This document shows, piece after piece, positions 1-9,645 of a DNA stretch of 64,000 nt. The stretch's first letter is position 1; every line of letters begins with the position of its first letter. The position numbers and the translations under genes are program-made. The stretch comes from Pseudomonas sp. Au-Pse12 (GTDB lineage: Bacteria; Pseudomonadota; Gammaproteobacteria; Pseudomonadales; Pseudomonadaceae), in NCBI RefSeq assembly GCF_021341665.1, contig NZ_JAJTTH010000009.1, positions 186,001 through 250,000 of the forward strand, written 5' to 3'. Under the pieces are notes generated by a model. That model was not told the DNA's origin and did no database searches. It was given only the letters and a program-made list of their open reading frames with translations.

Positions 1-147
1 GTATCGGTGTTCGACTTCAACCAGACCGAGACGCTGCTGCAACGGGCGTACCGCCAGACCCTGGGCTGGGTCGAGCAGGGCGGCCTGCAACGCCGGGGCG
101 TGCCCGGTGCCCTGCAGGCCCATAGCCATGGGCCGGCCCCGGGCTAG
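1..147 (+). CDS. C-terminal end of an unidentified protein, possibly patatin-like phospholipase (partial)
   Basis: An open frame enters from the left edge and stops with TAG at 145-147, giving 48 residues that begin VSVFDFNQTETLLQRAY. The tail is amphipathic and ends in a low-complexity His/Pro/Gly stretch. It resembles the C-terminal helix of bacterial patatin-like phospholipases, but this is a weak recollection because no catalytic motif lies inside the window. It converges on the iolR-like gene with a 4-base overlap of the stop codons. Confidence 0.5.
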   Translation, partial: VSVFDFNQTETLLQRAYRQTLGWVEQGGLQRRGVPGALQAHSHGPAPG

Positions 148-1064
148 TCGTCGAAGCCGCCCTGTTCGTGAATCTCGTCCATCTTCAGTTCCAGGCGATA
201 GGCCACGGCGATGAACAGCGCCTGGCACAGGCACAAGGTGGCGCTCAGCGAGCGGAAGGCGAAGGAGCTGCCTTCGTTGACCAGCAGCACGCTGTTGGCG
301 CGCTTGGCCAGGGGTGACAGGGTGCTGTCGGTGATGATCAGGGTCTGGGCCTGGTTGTGCTGGGCAATGCGCAGGCAGTGCTGGGTTTCCTTGGCGTAGG
401 GGGTGAAGCTGATGGCGATCACCAGGTCGTTGGGGCGGATGCTGCGCATCTGCTCGCGGTAGCTGCCGCCCAGGCCCGACACCAGGTGGATGCGCTTGTT
501 GGTGTGCTGCAGGTTGTACACCAGGTAGTCGGCCACGGCGAAGGAACGGCGCACCCCCACCACATAGATGTTGTCGGCATTGACCACCAGGTCCACCGCC
601 TGCTCGAAGGCCGCGTCGTCCAGTTCCAGGCCCAGGCGCTCGATCCCCGACAGGGTGGCATTGATGCATTCGCGCGCCAGGTCGCCGTCGCTGGCCTTTT
701 GCGACTTGTTGGCGATCATGCTGCGGATGCGCTGCTGGTAGTTCTGCACCGGCGTGGCCTTGTGAGTGTAGGCCTGGCGGAACAGCGCCTGCATTTCACT
801 GAAGCCGCTGAAGCCGAAACGCTGCGAGAAACGCACGATGGCTGAAGGGTGGACCTCGCATTCCCGGGCGATGTCGCTGATGCGGTCGACCATGATCCGG
901 TCGCTCTGCTGGCTCATGTAGCTGGCGATGCGCTTGAGCTGGCGCGGCAGGCCTTCGTATTCCTCGGTGATCAACTGCAGCAGCCGCTCGGCATTCGCCG
1001 GAGGGCTGGCGAGGTCGCTCTCGGGCGTGCTCTCGGACAAGGCCGGCTGATCGGTGCGGGACAT
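144..1064 (-). CDS. iolR: MurR/RpiR-family regulator of the inositol locus (IolR-like)
   Basis: This 306-residue protein has an N-terminal RpiR-type helix-turn-helix (about residues 30-110, with AIVRFSQRFGFSGFSEMQ as the recognition part) and a C-terminal SIS sugar-phosphate-binding domain (about 140-270, VVGVRRSFAVADYL and VIAISFTPYAKET). It is divergent from iolC with a 312-base gap that contains a GGAA-N6-TTCC palindrome. Proteins of this family repress inositol genes in rhizobia and enterics until an inositol catabolite binds the SIS domain. An AAGGA ribosome-binding site precedes the ATG. Family call is firm; the inositol role is inferred from position and operators. Confidence 0.85.
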   Translation of the reverse strand: MSRTDQPALSESTPESDLASPPANAERLLQLITEEYEGLPRQLKRIASYMSQQSDRIMVDRISDIARECEVHPSAIVRFSQRFGFSGFSEMQALFRQAYTHKATPVQNYQQRIRSMIANKSQKASDGDLARECINATLSGIERLGLELDDAAFEQAVDLVVNADNIYVVGVRRSFAVADYLVYNLQHTNKRIHLVSGLGGSYREQMRSIRPNDLVIAISFTPYAKETQHCLRIAQHNQAQTLIITDSTLSPLAKRANSVLLVNEGSSFAFRSLSATLCLCQALFIAVAYRLELKMDEIHEQGGFDD

Positions 1065-1236
1065 AGAAAATCCTTCTGGCTTGTACTGATGGGGAAGGCT
1101 GTGGGTCCGTCCCCTGACAATAGGTGGGCAGCCGGCAGTCTACAGGGTAGGGGCCCATAAAATCTTCGGGCGGGTGCCGGCCGGGGCATTGCTGAAACGA
1201 TGCAGGGCGTCTGGCTCAGGCTTGAAAAAAGTTTAA

Positions 1237-1280
1237 TGGAAAATATATTCCATGTAAAAAATATATAGAAAAAATATTGA
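1237..1280. promoter_or_regulatory. Putative IolR operator(s) and iolC promoter region
   Basis: The AT-rich part of the iolR-iolC intergenic region holds GGAA-AATATA-TTCC at 1238-1251, flanked by T and A so that it reads as a 16-base inverted repeat. It matches the GGAA-N6-TTCC motif I recall for rhizobial IolR. A degenerate second copy, AGAA-AAAATA-TTGA, starts at 1267, 29 bases downstream. The rest of 1065-1376 shows no gene. Confidence 0.6.
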
Positions 1281-1376
1281 TTGAGGCTGGGAGACGTTTT
1301 AGTCTGCGCTGACCAAGAGTGCTCGGCACCTGACAACGGCGGCGAGCGCAGGCTGATAAAAATAACAGGAGCCAGC

Positions 1377-3314
1377 ATGGGCCAGACTCGTTTTGCCAGT
1401 GGGCGTCAATTGGATCTGATTTGCCTCGGACGCCTGGGCGTCGACCTCTATGCGCAGCAGGTCGGGGCGCGGCTGGAGGACGTCAGCAGCTTTGCCAAAT
1501 ACCTCGGCGGCTCGTCGGCGAACATCGCCTTCGGCACCGCGCGCCTGGGCCTCAAGTCGGCGATGCTGAGCCGGGTCGGCGACGATCACATGGGGCGCTT
1601 CCTGCTGGAGTCGCTGGTGCGCGAAGGCTGTGACGTCAGCGCGGTCAAGGTCGATCCGCAGCGCCTCACCGCCCTGGTCCTGCTGGGCCTCAAGGACCGC
1701 GAAACCTTCCCCCTGGTGTTCTACCGCGAGAACTGCGCGGACATGGCGCTGTGCGCCGCCGACATCGACGAAGCCTTCATTGCCTCCAGCAAGGCCCTGC
1801 TGATCACCGGCACCCATTTCTCCACCGACGGCGTCTACCAGGCCAGCCTCCAGGCCCTGGACTACGCCGAGAAGCACGGGGTCAAGCGGGTCCTGGACAT
1901 CGACTACCGGCCGGTGCTCTGGGGCCTGGCGGGCAAGGCCGATGGCGAGACCCGGTTCGTTGCCGACCAGCAGGTCAGCCAGCATGTGCAGGGCATCCTG
2001 GGGCGTTTCGACCTGATCGTCGGCACCGAAGAGGAGTTCCTGATTGCCGGTGGCAGCGACGACCTGCTGACGGCGTTGCGCACCGTGCGTTCCCTGAGCA
2101 CCGCGACCCTGGTGGTCAAGCTCGGCCCGCAGGGCTGCACGGTGATCCACGGCGCGATTCCCCCGAGTCTTGGCGACGCGGCGGTCTACCCCGGCGTGCG
2201 CGTGGAAGTGCTCAACGTGCTGGGCGCCGGCGATGCCTTCATGTCCGGTTTCCTCAGTGGCTGGCTGGAAGAGGCCAGCGATGAGCGCTGCTGCCAGCTG
2301 GCCAACGCCTGCGGCGGCCTGGTGGTGTCGCGCCATGCCTGCGCCCCGGCGATGCCGACCCGGGCCGAACTGGACTACCTGTTCAGCAGCCCGGTGCCGA
2401 TCACCCGTCCTGATCAGGACCCGGTCCTGCAACGCCTGCATCAGGTCAGCGTGCCGCGCAAGGCCTGGAAGCCCCTGTTCGTCTTCGCCTTCGACCACCG
2501 TGGGCAACTGGTGGAACTGGCGCAGCGCAGTGGTCGCGAGCTCAAGGCCATCGGTCAGCTCAAGCAACTCTTCATAGAAGCGGTGCAACGGGTCGAAGCC
2601 GACCTGCGGCGCCGGGGCATCGAGGCCGATGTCGGCCTGCTGGCCGACCAGCGCTTCGGCCAGGAGGCGCTGAACGCCGCCACCGGGCGCGGCTGGTGGG
2701 TGGCGCGGCCGGTGGAAGTCCAGGGCTCGCGGCCCCTGGCCTTCGAGCACGGGCGCTCGGTGGGCAGCAACCTGATCGCCTGGCCCCAGGAGCAGATCAT
2801 CAAATGCCTGGTGCAATTCCACCCGGACGACGAACCCCTGCTGCGCCTGGAGCAGGAAGCGCAGATCCGCGGCCTGTACCAGGCGTCCCAGGTCAGCGGG
2901 CATGAACTGCTGCTGGAAATCATCCCGCCCAAGGACCTGCCCGGCGCCCATCCCGAGGTGCTCTACCGCAGCCTCAAGCGCCTGTACAACCTGGGCATCT
3001 ACCCCGCGTGGTGGAAGATCGAGGCGCAGTCGGCCGAGGAATGGAAAAAGCTCGACGAGCTGATCCAGGAACGCGACCCGTATTGCCGTGGCGTGGTGCT
3101 GCTGGGCCTGAATGCCTCGGCCGAAGCCCTCGCCGAGGGCTTCCGGCAAGCCGCCGACAGCCGCACCTGCCGCGGGTTCGCCGTGGGCCGCACGATCTTC
3201 CAGGAGCCCAGCCGTGCCTGGCTGGCGGGGGAGATCGACGACGCCACCCTGATCCGCCAAGTGCAGGGCACCTTCGAACAACTGATCAACGCCTGGCGCA
3301 GCGCCCGTGGGTGA
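1377..3314 (+). CDS. iolC: 5-dehydro-2-deoxygluconokinase fused to DUF2090 aldolase-like domain
   Basis: This 645-residue protein has an N-terminal PfkB/ribokinase domain (about residues 10-325). It carries the N-terminal GGSSANIAFGTARLG signature and the C-terminal NVLGAGDAFMSGFLSGW signature with predicted catalytic base D286. The C-terminal half (about 335-640) is DUF2090, a class I aldolase-like fold. IolC phosphorylates 2-deoxy-5-keto-gluconate. The fused domain probably cleaves the product (IolJ function), since no separate iolJ is seen here. I chose ATG 1377 because AGGAG lies at 1367-1371; an upstream in-frame start at 1281 would overlap the operator region. Confidence 0.92.
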   Translation: MGQTRFASGRQLDLICLGRLGVDLYAQQVGARLEDVSSFAKYLGGSSANIAFGTARLGLKSAMLSRVGDDHMGRFLLESLVREGCDVSAVKVDPQRLTALVLLGLKDRETFPLVFYRENCADMALCAADIDEAFIASSKALLITGTHFSTDGVYQASLQALDYAEKHGVKRVLDIDYRPVLWGLAGKADGETRFVADQQVSQHVQGILGRFDLIVGTEEEFLIAGGSDDLLTALRTVRSLSTATLVVKLGPQGCTVIHGAIPPSLGDAAVYPGVRVEVLNVLGAGDAFMSGFLSGWLEEASDERCCQLANACGGLVVSRHACAPAMPTRAELDYLFSSPVPITRPDQDPVLQRLHQVSVPRKAWKPLFVFAFDHRGQLVELAQRSGRELKAIGQLKQLFIEAVQRVEADLRRRGIEADVGLLADQRFGQEALNAATGRGWWVARPVEVQGSRPLAFEHGRSVGSNLIAWPQEQIIKCLVQFHPDDEPLLRLEQEAQIRGLYQASQVSGHELLLEIIPPKDLPGAHPEVLYRSLKRLYNLGIYPAWWKIEAQSAEEWKKLDELIQERDPYCRGVVLLGLNASAEALAEGFRQAADSRTCRGFAVGRTIFQEPSRAWLAGEIDDATLIRQVQGTFEQLINAWRSARG

Positions 3315-3328
3315 TTGGCGCCCGCTGT

Positions 3329-3457
3329 GTGGCGAGGGAGCGTGCTCCCGCTGGGTCGCGCAGCGGCCCCAACCCGGCCAACCCACTGCAACGGATACAC
3401 CGCGCCAGCCGATTTGCGGGGGCTGAGCCCCCGAACGGGAGCACGCTCCCTCGCCAC
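3329..3457. repeat. REPIN-type inverted repeat inside the iol operon
   Basis: Two 22-base arms, 3329-3350 and 3436-3457, are perfect reverse complements of each other (GGCGAGGGAGCGTGCTCCC core). They enclose 85 bases with further short inverted repeats. This is the usual layout of Pseudomonas REP doublets. It sits between iolC and iolE, so the iolC-iolE gap is 207 bases whereas the next junction overlaps. Confidence 0.85.
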
Positions 3458-3462
3458 GGGAA

Positions 3463-3480
3463 GCCCCTGCAGGCAGGGGC
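3463..3480 (+). terminator. Short GC hairpin upstream of iolE, possible attenuator or processing site
   Basis: GCCCCTGC and GCAGGGGC (3463-3470 and 3473-3480) form an 8-bp stem with a 2-base loop, followed by CGTTTTC. It could weaken read-through from iolC or protect the 5' end of a processed iolE message. The T-tract is too short for a confident terminator. Confidence 0.35.
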
Positions 3481-3521
3481 CGTTTTCACCCTTGATTCGA
3501 ACAACAACAAAAGGTGCAGCC

Positions 3522-4430
3522 ATGCCCGCGATCCGAATTGGCATCAACCCGATCTCCTGGAGCAACGACGACCTGCCGGCCCTGGGCGGTGAAACACCCC
3601 TGAGCACCGCCCTCAGCGAAGGCCGCGACATCGGTTACCAAGGCTTTGAACTCAACGGCAAATTCCCCAAAGACGCCCAGGGCGTGGCCGCGGTGTTGCG
3701 CCCCTATGACCTGGCGCTGGTGTCGGGCTGGTATTCCGGGCGCCTGGCCCGGCGTTCGGCGGCCGAGGAAATCGACGCCATCGCCGGCCACGTCGAGCTG
3801 CTCAAGCACAACGGCGCCTCGGTGCTGGTCTACGGCGAAGTGGCCGACTCGATCCAGGGCTCGCCGGTGCGTCTGGTCGAGCGCCCGCGGTTCCACAGCG
3901 CCCAGGCCTGGCAGGACTACGCCGACAAACTCACGACGCTGGCGCGTTTCACCCTGTCCCAGGGTGTGCGCCTGGCTTATCACCACCACATGGGCGCCTA
4001 CGTCGAATCGCCGGCGGACATCGACCAGCTGATGCGCCTGAGCGGCGAGGAAGTCGGCCTGCTGTTCGATTCGGGCCATTGCTACATGGGCGGCGGCGAA
4101 CCCCTGGAGGTGCTGCGCAAGCATGTGCGCCGGGTCTGCCACGTGCATTTCAAGGACGTGCGCAAAGCGGTGGTGCAACTGGCGCGCAACAACCTGTGGA
4201 GCTTTCCGGACTGCATCGTCAACGGCACCTTCACCGTGCCCGGCGATGGCGACATCGACTTCGCCGCCTTGCTCGACGTGCTGCTGCAGGCGGGCTACCA
4301 GGGCTGGCTGGTGGTGGAAGCCGAGCAGGACCCGGCCGTGGCGCCGAGCTACGTCTACGCGAAAAAAGGCTACGACACCCTGCGGGCGCTGCTGGACGCC
4401 GCGGTGCCATCTACGAGGACAGGCCAATGA
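3522..4430 (+). CDS. iolE: myo-inosose-2 dehydratase
   Basis: This 302-residue xylose-isomerase-like TIM barrel dehydrates 2-keto-myo-inositol (scyllo-inosose) to 3D-trihydroxycyclohexane-1,2-dione. Typical IolE stretches are GINPISWSNDDLPALGGETPL near the N-terminus, AYHHHMGAYVE, LFDSGHCYMGG and HVHFKDVR, which supply the metal-binding His/Asp/Glu residues of the barrel. ATG 3522 is preceded by AAGG. The 3' end overlaps iolB by 4 bases (ATGA), indicating translational coupling. Confidence 0.93.
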   Translation: MPAIRIGINPISWSNDDLPALGGETPLSTALSEGRDIGYQGFELNGKFPKDAQGVAAVLRPYDLALVSGWYSGRLARRSAAEEIDAIAGHVELLKHNGASVLVYGEVADSIQGSPVRLVERPRFHSAQAWQDYADKLTTLARFTLSQGVRLAYHHHMGAYVESPADIDQLMRLSGEEVGLLFDSGHCYMGGGEPLEVLRKHVRRVCHVHFKDVRKAVVQLARNNLWSFPDCIVNGTFTVPGDGDIDFAALLDVLLQAGYQGWLVVEAEQDPAVAPSYVYAKKGYDTLRALLDAAVPSTRTGQ

Positions 4431-5233
4431 ATCTGCTGGTTAAAAGCGCGGCCCAAGGCCGGACCCTGGTCCAGCTGCCGGAAGGCGCCCTGGAGTACGT
4501 GGGGTTCAGTGCCTACCGCCTGAGCCTGGGGGACAGCCAGCCGCTCAGCGCCGGAGACCAGGAGCTGTGCCTGGTGCTGCTCAGCGGCCGCATCGATGTG
4601 CAGGGCGAGTCGTCCCAGGGCGCCTTCCAGTGGTCCAACCTGGGCGACCGGCAATCGGTGTTCGAGGACAAGTCGCCCTTTGCCGTCTATCTGCCGCCGG
4701 GCAGCCAGGCCCAGGTCACGGCCTTGAGCGACGTGCAGATCGCGGTCTGCGCCGCCCCGGGCGCCCTTGAGGGCAGCCCCGGCGCGCGGTTGATCCGCCC
4801 GGAACAGTGCAAGCGCAGCGTGCGCGGCAAGGGCGCCAATACCCGTTATGTGTGCGACATCCTGCCCGACAGCGAGCCGGCCCATTCCCTGCTGGTGGTG
4901 GAGGTGCGCACGCCGTCCGGGCATTCCTCCAGCTACCCGCCGCACAAGCACGACACCGATGACCTGCCGCACCAGAGCTTTCTGGAGGAAACCTACTACC
5001 ACCAGGTCAACCCGCCCCAGGGCTTCGTGTTCCAGCGGGTCTACACCGACGACCGCAGCATTGACCAGGCCATGGCCGTGGAAAACAGCGATCTGGTGGT
5101 GGTGCCCAAGGGCTATCACCCAGTCAGCGTGCCTTACGGCTACGAGTCCTATTACCTGAACGTCATGGCCGGGCCGAAGCGCGTCTGGCAGTTCCATAAC
5201 GACCCGCAGCACAGCTGGCTGCTGGATCTTTGA
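4427..5233 (+). CDS. iolB: 5-deoxy-glucuronate isomerase
   Basis: This 268-residue two-cupin protein of the KduI/IolB family converts 5-deoxy-glucuronate to 2-deoxy-5-keto-gluconate, the IolC substrate. The metal site is visible in PPHKHDTDDLP followed by LEETYYHQ, and a downstream KGYHPVSVPYGYESYYLNVM segment is typical of the family. The start overlaps the iolE stop (ATGA). Only about 35 bases separate it from iolA, so it is in the same operon. Confidence 0.94.
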   Translation: MNLLVKSAAQGRTLVQLPEGALEYVGFSAYRLSLGDSQPLSAGDQELCLVLLSGRIDVQGESSQGAFQWSNLGDRQSVFEDKSPFAVYLPPGSQAQVTALSDVQIAVCAAPGALEGSPGARLIRPEQCKRSVRGKGANTRYVCDILPDSEPAHSLLVVEVRTPSGHSSSYPPHKHDTDDLPHQSFLEETYYHQVNPPQGFVFQRVYTDDRSIDQAMAVENSDLVVVPKGYHPVSVPYGYESYYLNVMAGPKRVWQFHNDPQHSWLLDL

Positions 5234-5267
5234 ACCCCGACTGGACCCTTCACGGAGAACAAGAACA

Positions 5268-6767
<1,500 letters not shown>

Positions 6768-6803
6768 CTGCCTCGACGCGATGGATTTTGGAGAACCACA
6801 AGC

Positions 6804-7625
6804 ATGAGCCAGCCCCTGCGTTTCGCCCTGAATCGTATGGTTGCACCGGGTTTGTCACTGCCGCAGTTCATCGACCTGGCGCTGACGCTGAAGGTCGATG
6901 CCATTGAGATCCGCAATGACCTTGCGGGCGTGGAAATCGAGGACGGCACGCCGCCCGAACGGGTCCGCCAGTTGTGCGCGGCCGAAGGGCTCAAGGTGTT
7001 GTCGATCAACGCCCTGTACCCCTTCGATGTGTGGAACGACGAGCGTCGCCGGCAGGCCCTGAAACTGGCCGCCTATGCCCGTGGCTGTGGCGCCGAGGGG
7101 CTGGTGCTGTGCCCGCTCAATGATCCTGCCGACCCGCGCAGCGAGGCCCAGCGCAGCAGCGCTTTGCGCACGGCCCTGAGCGAACTGGCGCCGATCCTGC
7201 GCGAGCACGGCCTGCTGGGGTTGATCGAGCCCCTGGGCTTTGAGGAATGCGCACTGCGCCACAAGCGCACGGCGGTGGCGGCGATCCGCGCCATCGGCGG
7301 CCTGGATGTGTTGCGCCTGGTGCACGACACCTTCCACCACCACCTGGCCGGCGAGCATGAGTTCTTCCCCGAGCTGACCGGGCTGGTGCACATCTCCGGG
7401 GTCGAGGATCGCCAGGTGCCGCTTGGCAGCATGCGCGACGGCCACCGGGTGCTGGTGGGCGAGGCGGACCTCCTCGGCAATGCGGCGCAGATCGATACCT
7501 TGCGCAGCGCTGGCTACAGCGGCTACTTGTCCTTCGAACCCTTTGCCGAGGGCGTGCACGGGCTGGCAGACATCCGCCAGGCGCTCGGCGCGAGCATTGC
7601 CCACTTGCAGCAAGCCCTGGCCTGA
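6804..7625 (+). CDS. iolI: TIM-barrel sugar isomerase, inosose isomerase-like
   Basis: This 273-residue protein of the xylose isomerase-like/IolI family has conserved barrel metal residues in IEPLGFEECALR, LVHDTFHHHLAGE and FEPFAEGVHG. B. subtilis IolI interconverts inososes so that other inositol isomers enter the pathway. It is placed between iolA and iolD with short gaps, so it belongs to the operon. Family call is firm; the exact inosose substrate is inferred from context. Confidence 0.78.
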   Translation: MSQPLRFALNRMVAPGLSLPQFIDLALTLKVDAIEIRNDLAGVEIEDGTPPERVRQLCAAEGLKVLSINALYPFDVWNDERRRQALKLAAYARGCGAEGLVLCPLNDPADPRSEAQRSSALRTALSELAPILREHGLLGLIEPLGFEECALRHKRTAVAAIRAIGGLDVLRLVHDTFHHHLAGEHEFFPELTGLVHISGVEDRQVPLGSMRDGHRVLVGEADLLGNAAQIDTLRSAGYSGYLSFEPFAEGVHGLADIRQALGASIAHLQQALA

Positions 7626-7673
7626 ACAACAGATCGGGCGTGTGGGCGACACATCAACATTAAGGTGCAAACC

Positions 7674-9611
7674 ATGAGTACGACACGACTGACCATGGCC
7701 CAGGCCCTGGTGAAATTCCTCGATAACCAATACGTCGAGGTGGATGGGGTCCAGAGCAAGTTCATCGCCGGGGTCTTCACCATTTTCGGCCACGGCAACG
7801 TGCTTGGCCTGGGCCAGGCCCTGGAGCAGGACAGTGGCGAGCTGCTGGTGCACCAGGGCCGCAATGAGCAGGGCATGGCCCACGCCGCCATCGGTTTCGC
7901 CAAGCAGCACCTGCGGCGCAAGATCTACGCCTGCACCTCGTCGGTGGGCCCCGGCGCGGCGAACATGCTGACCGCGGCGGCCACCGCCAGCGCCAACCGC
8001 ATCCCGCTGTTGCTGCTGCCGGGGGACGTCTACGCCAGCCGCCAGCCGGACCCGGTGTTGCAGCAGATCGAGCAGTTCCATGACCTGAGCATCAGCACCA
8101 ACGATGCCTTCAAGGCCGTGAGCCAATACTGGGACCGGATCAACCGGCCCGAGCAACTGATGAGCGCGGCGATCCACGCCATGCGCGTGCTCACCGACCC
8201 GGCGCAGACCGGCGCCGTGACCCTGGCGCTGCCCCAGGATGTGCAGGGCGAAGCCTACGATTACCCGGACGCCTTTCTCGTCCGGCGCGTGCACCGCATC
8301 GACCGCCGTCCGGCCACCGAGGCCATGCTCGGCGATGCCCTGGCGCTGTTCGAGGGCAAGCGCAAGCCGCTGATCATCTGCGGCGGCGGGGTCAAGTATT
8401 CCGGGGCCAACCGGGCCTTGCAGGCCTTTGCCGAACGCTTTGGCATTCCCTTCGCGGAAACCCAGGCGGGCAAGAGCGCGGTGGTCTCCGAGCACCCGCT
8501 GAACGTCGGCGGGATCGGCGAAACCGGCTGCCTGGCGGCCAACCTGCTGGCCCAGGAAGCCGACCTGATCATTGGCGTCGGCACCCGCTACAGCGACTTC
8601 ACCACCTCGTCGAAATGGCTGTTCCAGCACCCCGGGGTGCAGTTTCTCAACCTCAATGTCTGCCCTGGCGACAGCCTCAAGATGGAGGGCGTGCAGCTGC
8701 TGGCCGATGCCCAGGCCGGCTTGCAGGCCCTGGGCGAAACGCTGGGCCGCAGCGGTTACCGGGCGGCCTGGGGCGAGCAGGTCAGCGAGGCCAAGGCGCA
8801 GTTGCAGGCCGAGGTCGAGCGGCTCTACCAGCTGCAATACCAGGACCAGGACTTCGTGCCGGAAATCAACGACCACCTGGACCCGGCGGTGCTGCGTGAA
8901 TTCATCGAGCTGACCGGCTCCTGCCTGACCCAGAGCCGAGTGCTCGGGCTGCTTAACCAGGCGCTGCCCGCGGACGGCATCATCGTCGCCGCCGCCGGCA
9001 GCCTGCCCGGCGACCTGCAGCGCAGCTGGCGCAGCAAGGCGGTCAACAGCTACCACGTGGAATACGGCTATTCGTGCATGGGCTATGAGGTCAACGCGGC
9101 CCTGGGGGTCAAGCTCGCCGAGCCGGATCGCGAGGTGTACGCCCTGGTGGGCGACGGTTCCTACCTGATGCTGCATTCGGAGCTGGTCACCTCGATCCAG
9201 GAGCGGCGCAAGATCAACGTGGTGCTGCTGGACAACATGACCTTCGGCTGCATCAACAACCTGCAGATGGGCCATGGCATGGACAGCTTCGGCACCGAGT
9301 TCCGCTACCGCAACCCTTCGAGCGGCAAGCTCGACGGCGGCTTTGTGCCGGTGGACTTCGCCATGAGTGCCGCGGCCTACGGCTGCAAGACCTACAAGGT
9401 CAGCAACGAGGAGCAGTTGCTGGCGGCCCTGGCCGATGCCCGGACCCAGACGGTATCGACCCTGATCGACATCAAGGTCCTGCCCAAGACCATGATCCAC
9501 AGCTACCTGTCCTGGTGGCGTGTGGGCGTGGCCCAGGTGTCCACCAGCGCGCGCACCGAGGCGGCGGCCAAGGCCCTGAATGAACGCCTGGCCCAGGCCC
9601 GGCCGTACTGA
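7674..9611 (+). CDS. iolD: 3D-(3,5/4)-trihydroxycyclohexane-1,2-dione hydrolase
   Basis: This 645-residue thiamine-diphosphate enzyme opens the cyclohexanedione ring to 5-deoxy-glucuronate. The N-terminal domain carries the activating glutamate in VHQGRNEQGMAHAA and an acetolactate-synthase-like FTIFGHGNVLG stretch. The C-terminal domain has the ThDP/Mg site GDGSYLMLHSELVTSIQE with LLDNMTFGCINNLQ. I chose ATG 7674 (MSTTRLTMAQAL) with AAGG 8 bases upstream, over GTG 7665. Confidence 0.95.
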   Translation: MSTTRLTMAQALVKFLDNQYVEVDGVQSKFIAGVFTIFGHGNVLGLGQALEQDSGELLVHQGRNEQGMAHAAIGFAKQHLRRKIYACTSSVGPGAANMLTAAATASANRIPLLLLPGDVYASRQPDPVLQQIEQFHDLSISTNDAFKAVSQYWDRINRPEQLMSAAIHAMRVLTDPAQTGAVTLALPQDVQGEAYDYPDAFLVRRVHRIDRRPATEAMLGDALALFEGKRKPLIICGGGVKYSGANRALQAFAERFGIPFAETQAGKSAVVSEHPLNVGGIGETGCLAANLLAQEADLIIGVGTRYSDFTTSSKWLFQHPGVQFLNLNVCPGDSLKMEGVQLLADAQAGLQALGETLGRSGYRAAWGEQVSEAKAQLQAEVERLYQLQYQDQDFVPEINDHLDPAVLREFIELTGSCLTQSRVLGLLNQALPADGIIVAAAGSLPGDLQRSWRSKAVNSYHVEYGYSCMGYEVNAALGVKLAEPDREVYALVGDGSYLMLHSELVTSIQERRKINVVLLDNMTFGCINNLQMGHGMDSFGTEFRYRNPSSGKLDGGFVPVDFAMSAAAYGCKTYKVSNEEQLLAALADARTQTVSTLIDIKVLPKTMIHSYLSWWRVGVAQVSTSARTEAAAKALNERLAQARPY

Positions 9612-9645
9612 TCGCTCTGCAACGAACAACAACAGGAGTATCTGC

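Noticed and set aside
1065..1077. AGAA-N5-TTCT next to the iolR start, similar to an operator half-site pair
   Set aside because: Spacing is N5, and on the minus strand the sequence is simply the AAGGA ribosome-binding site of iolR.
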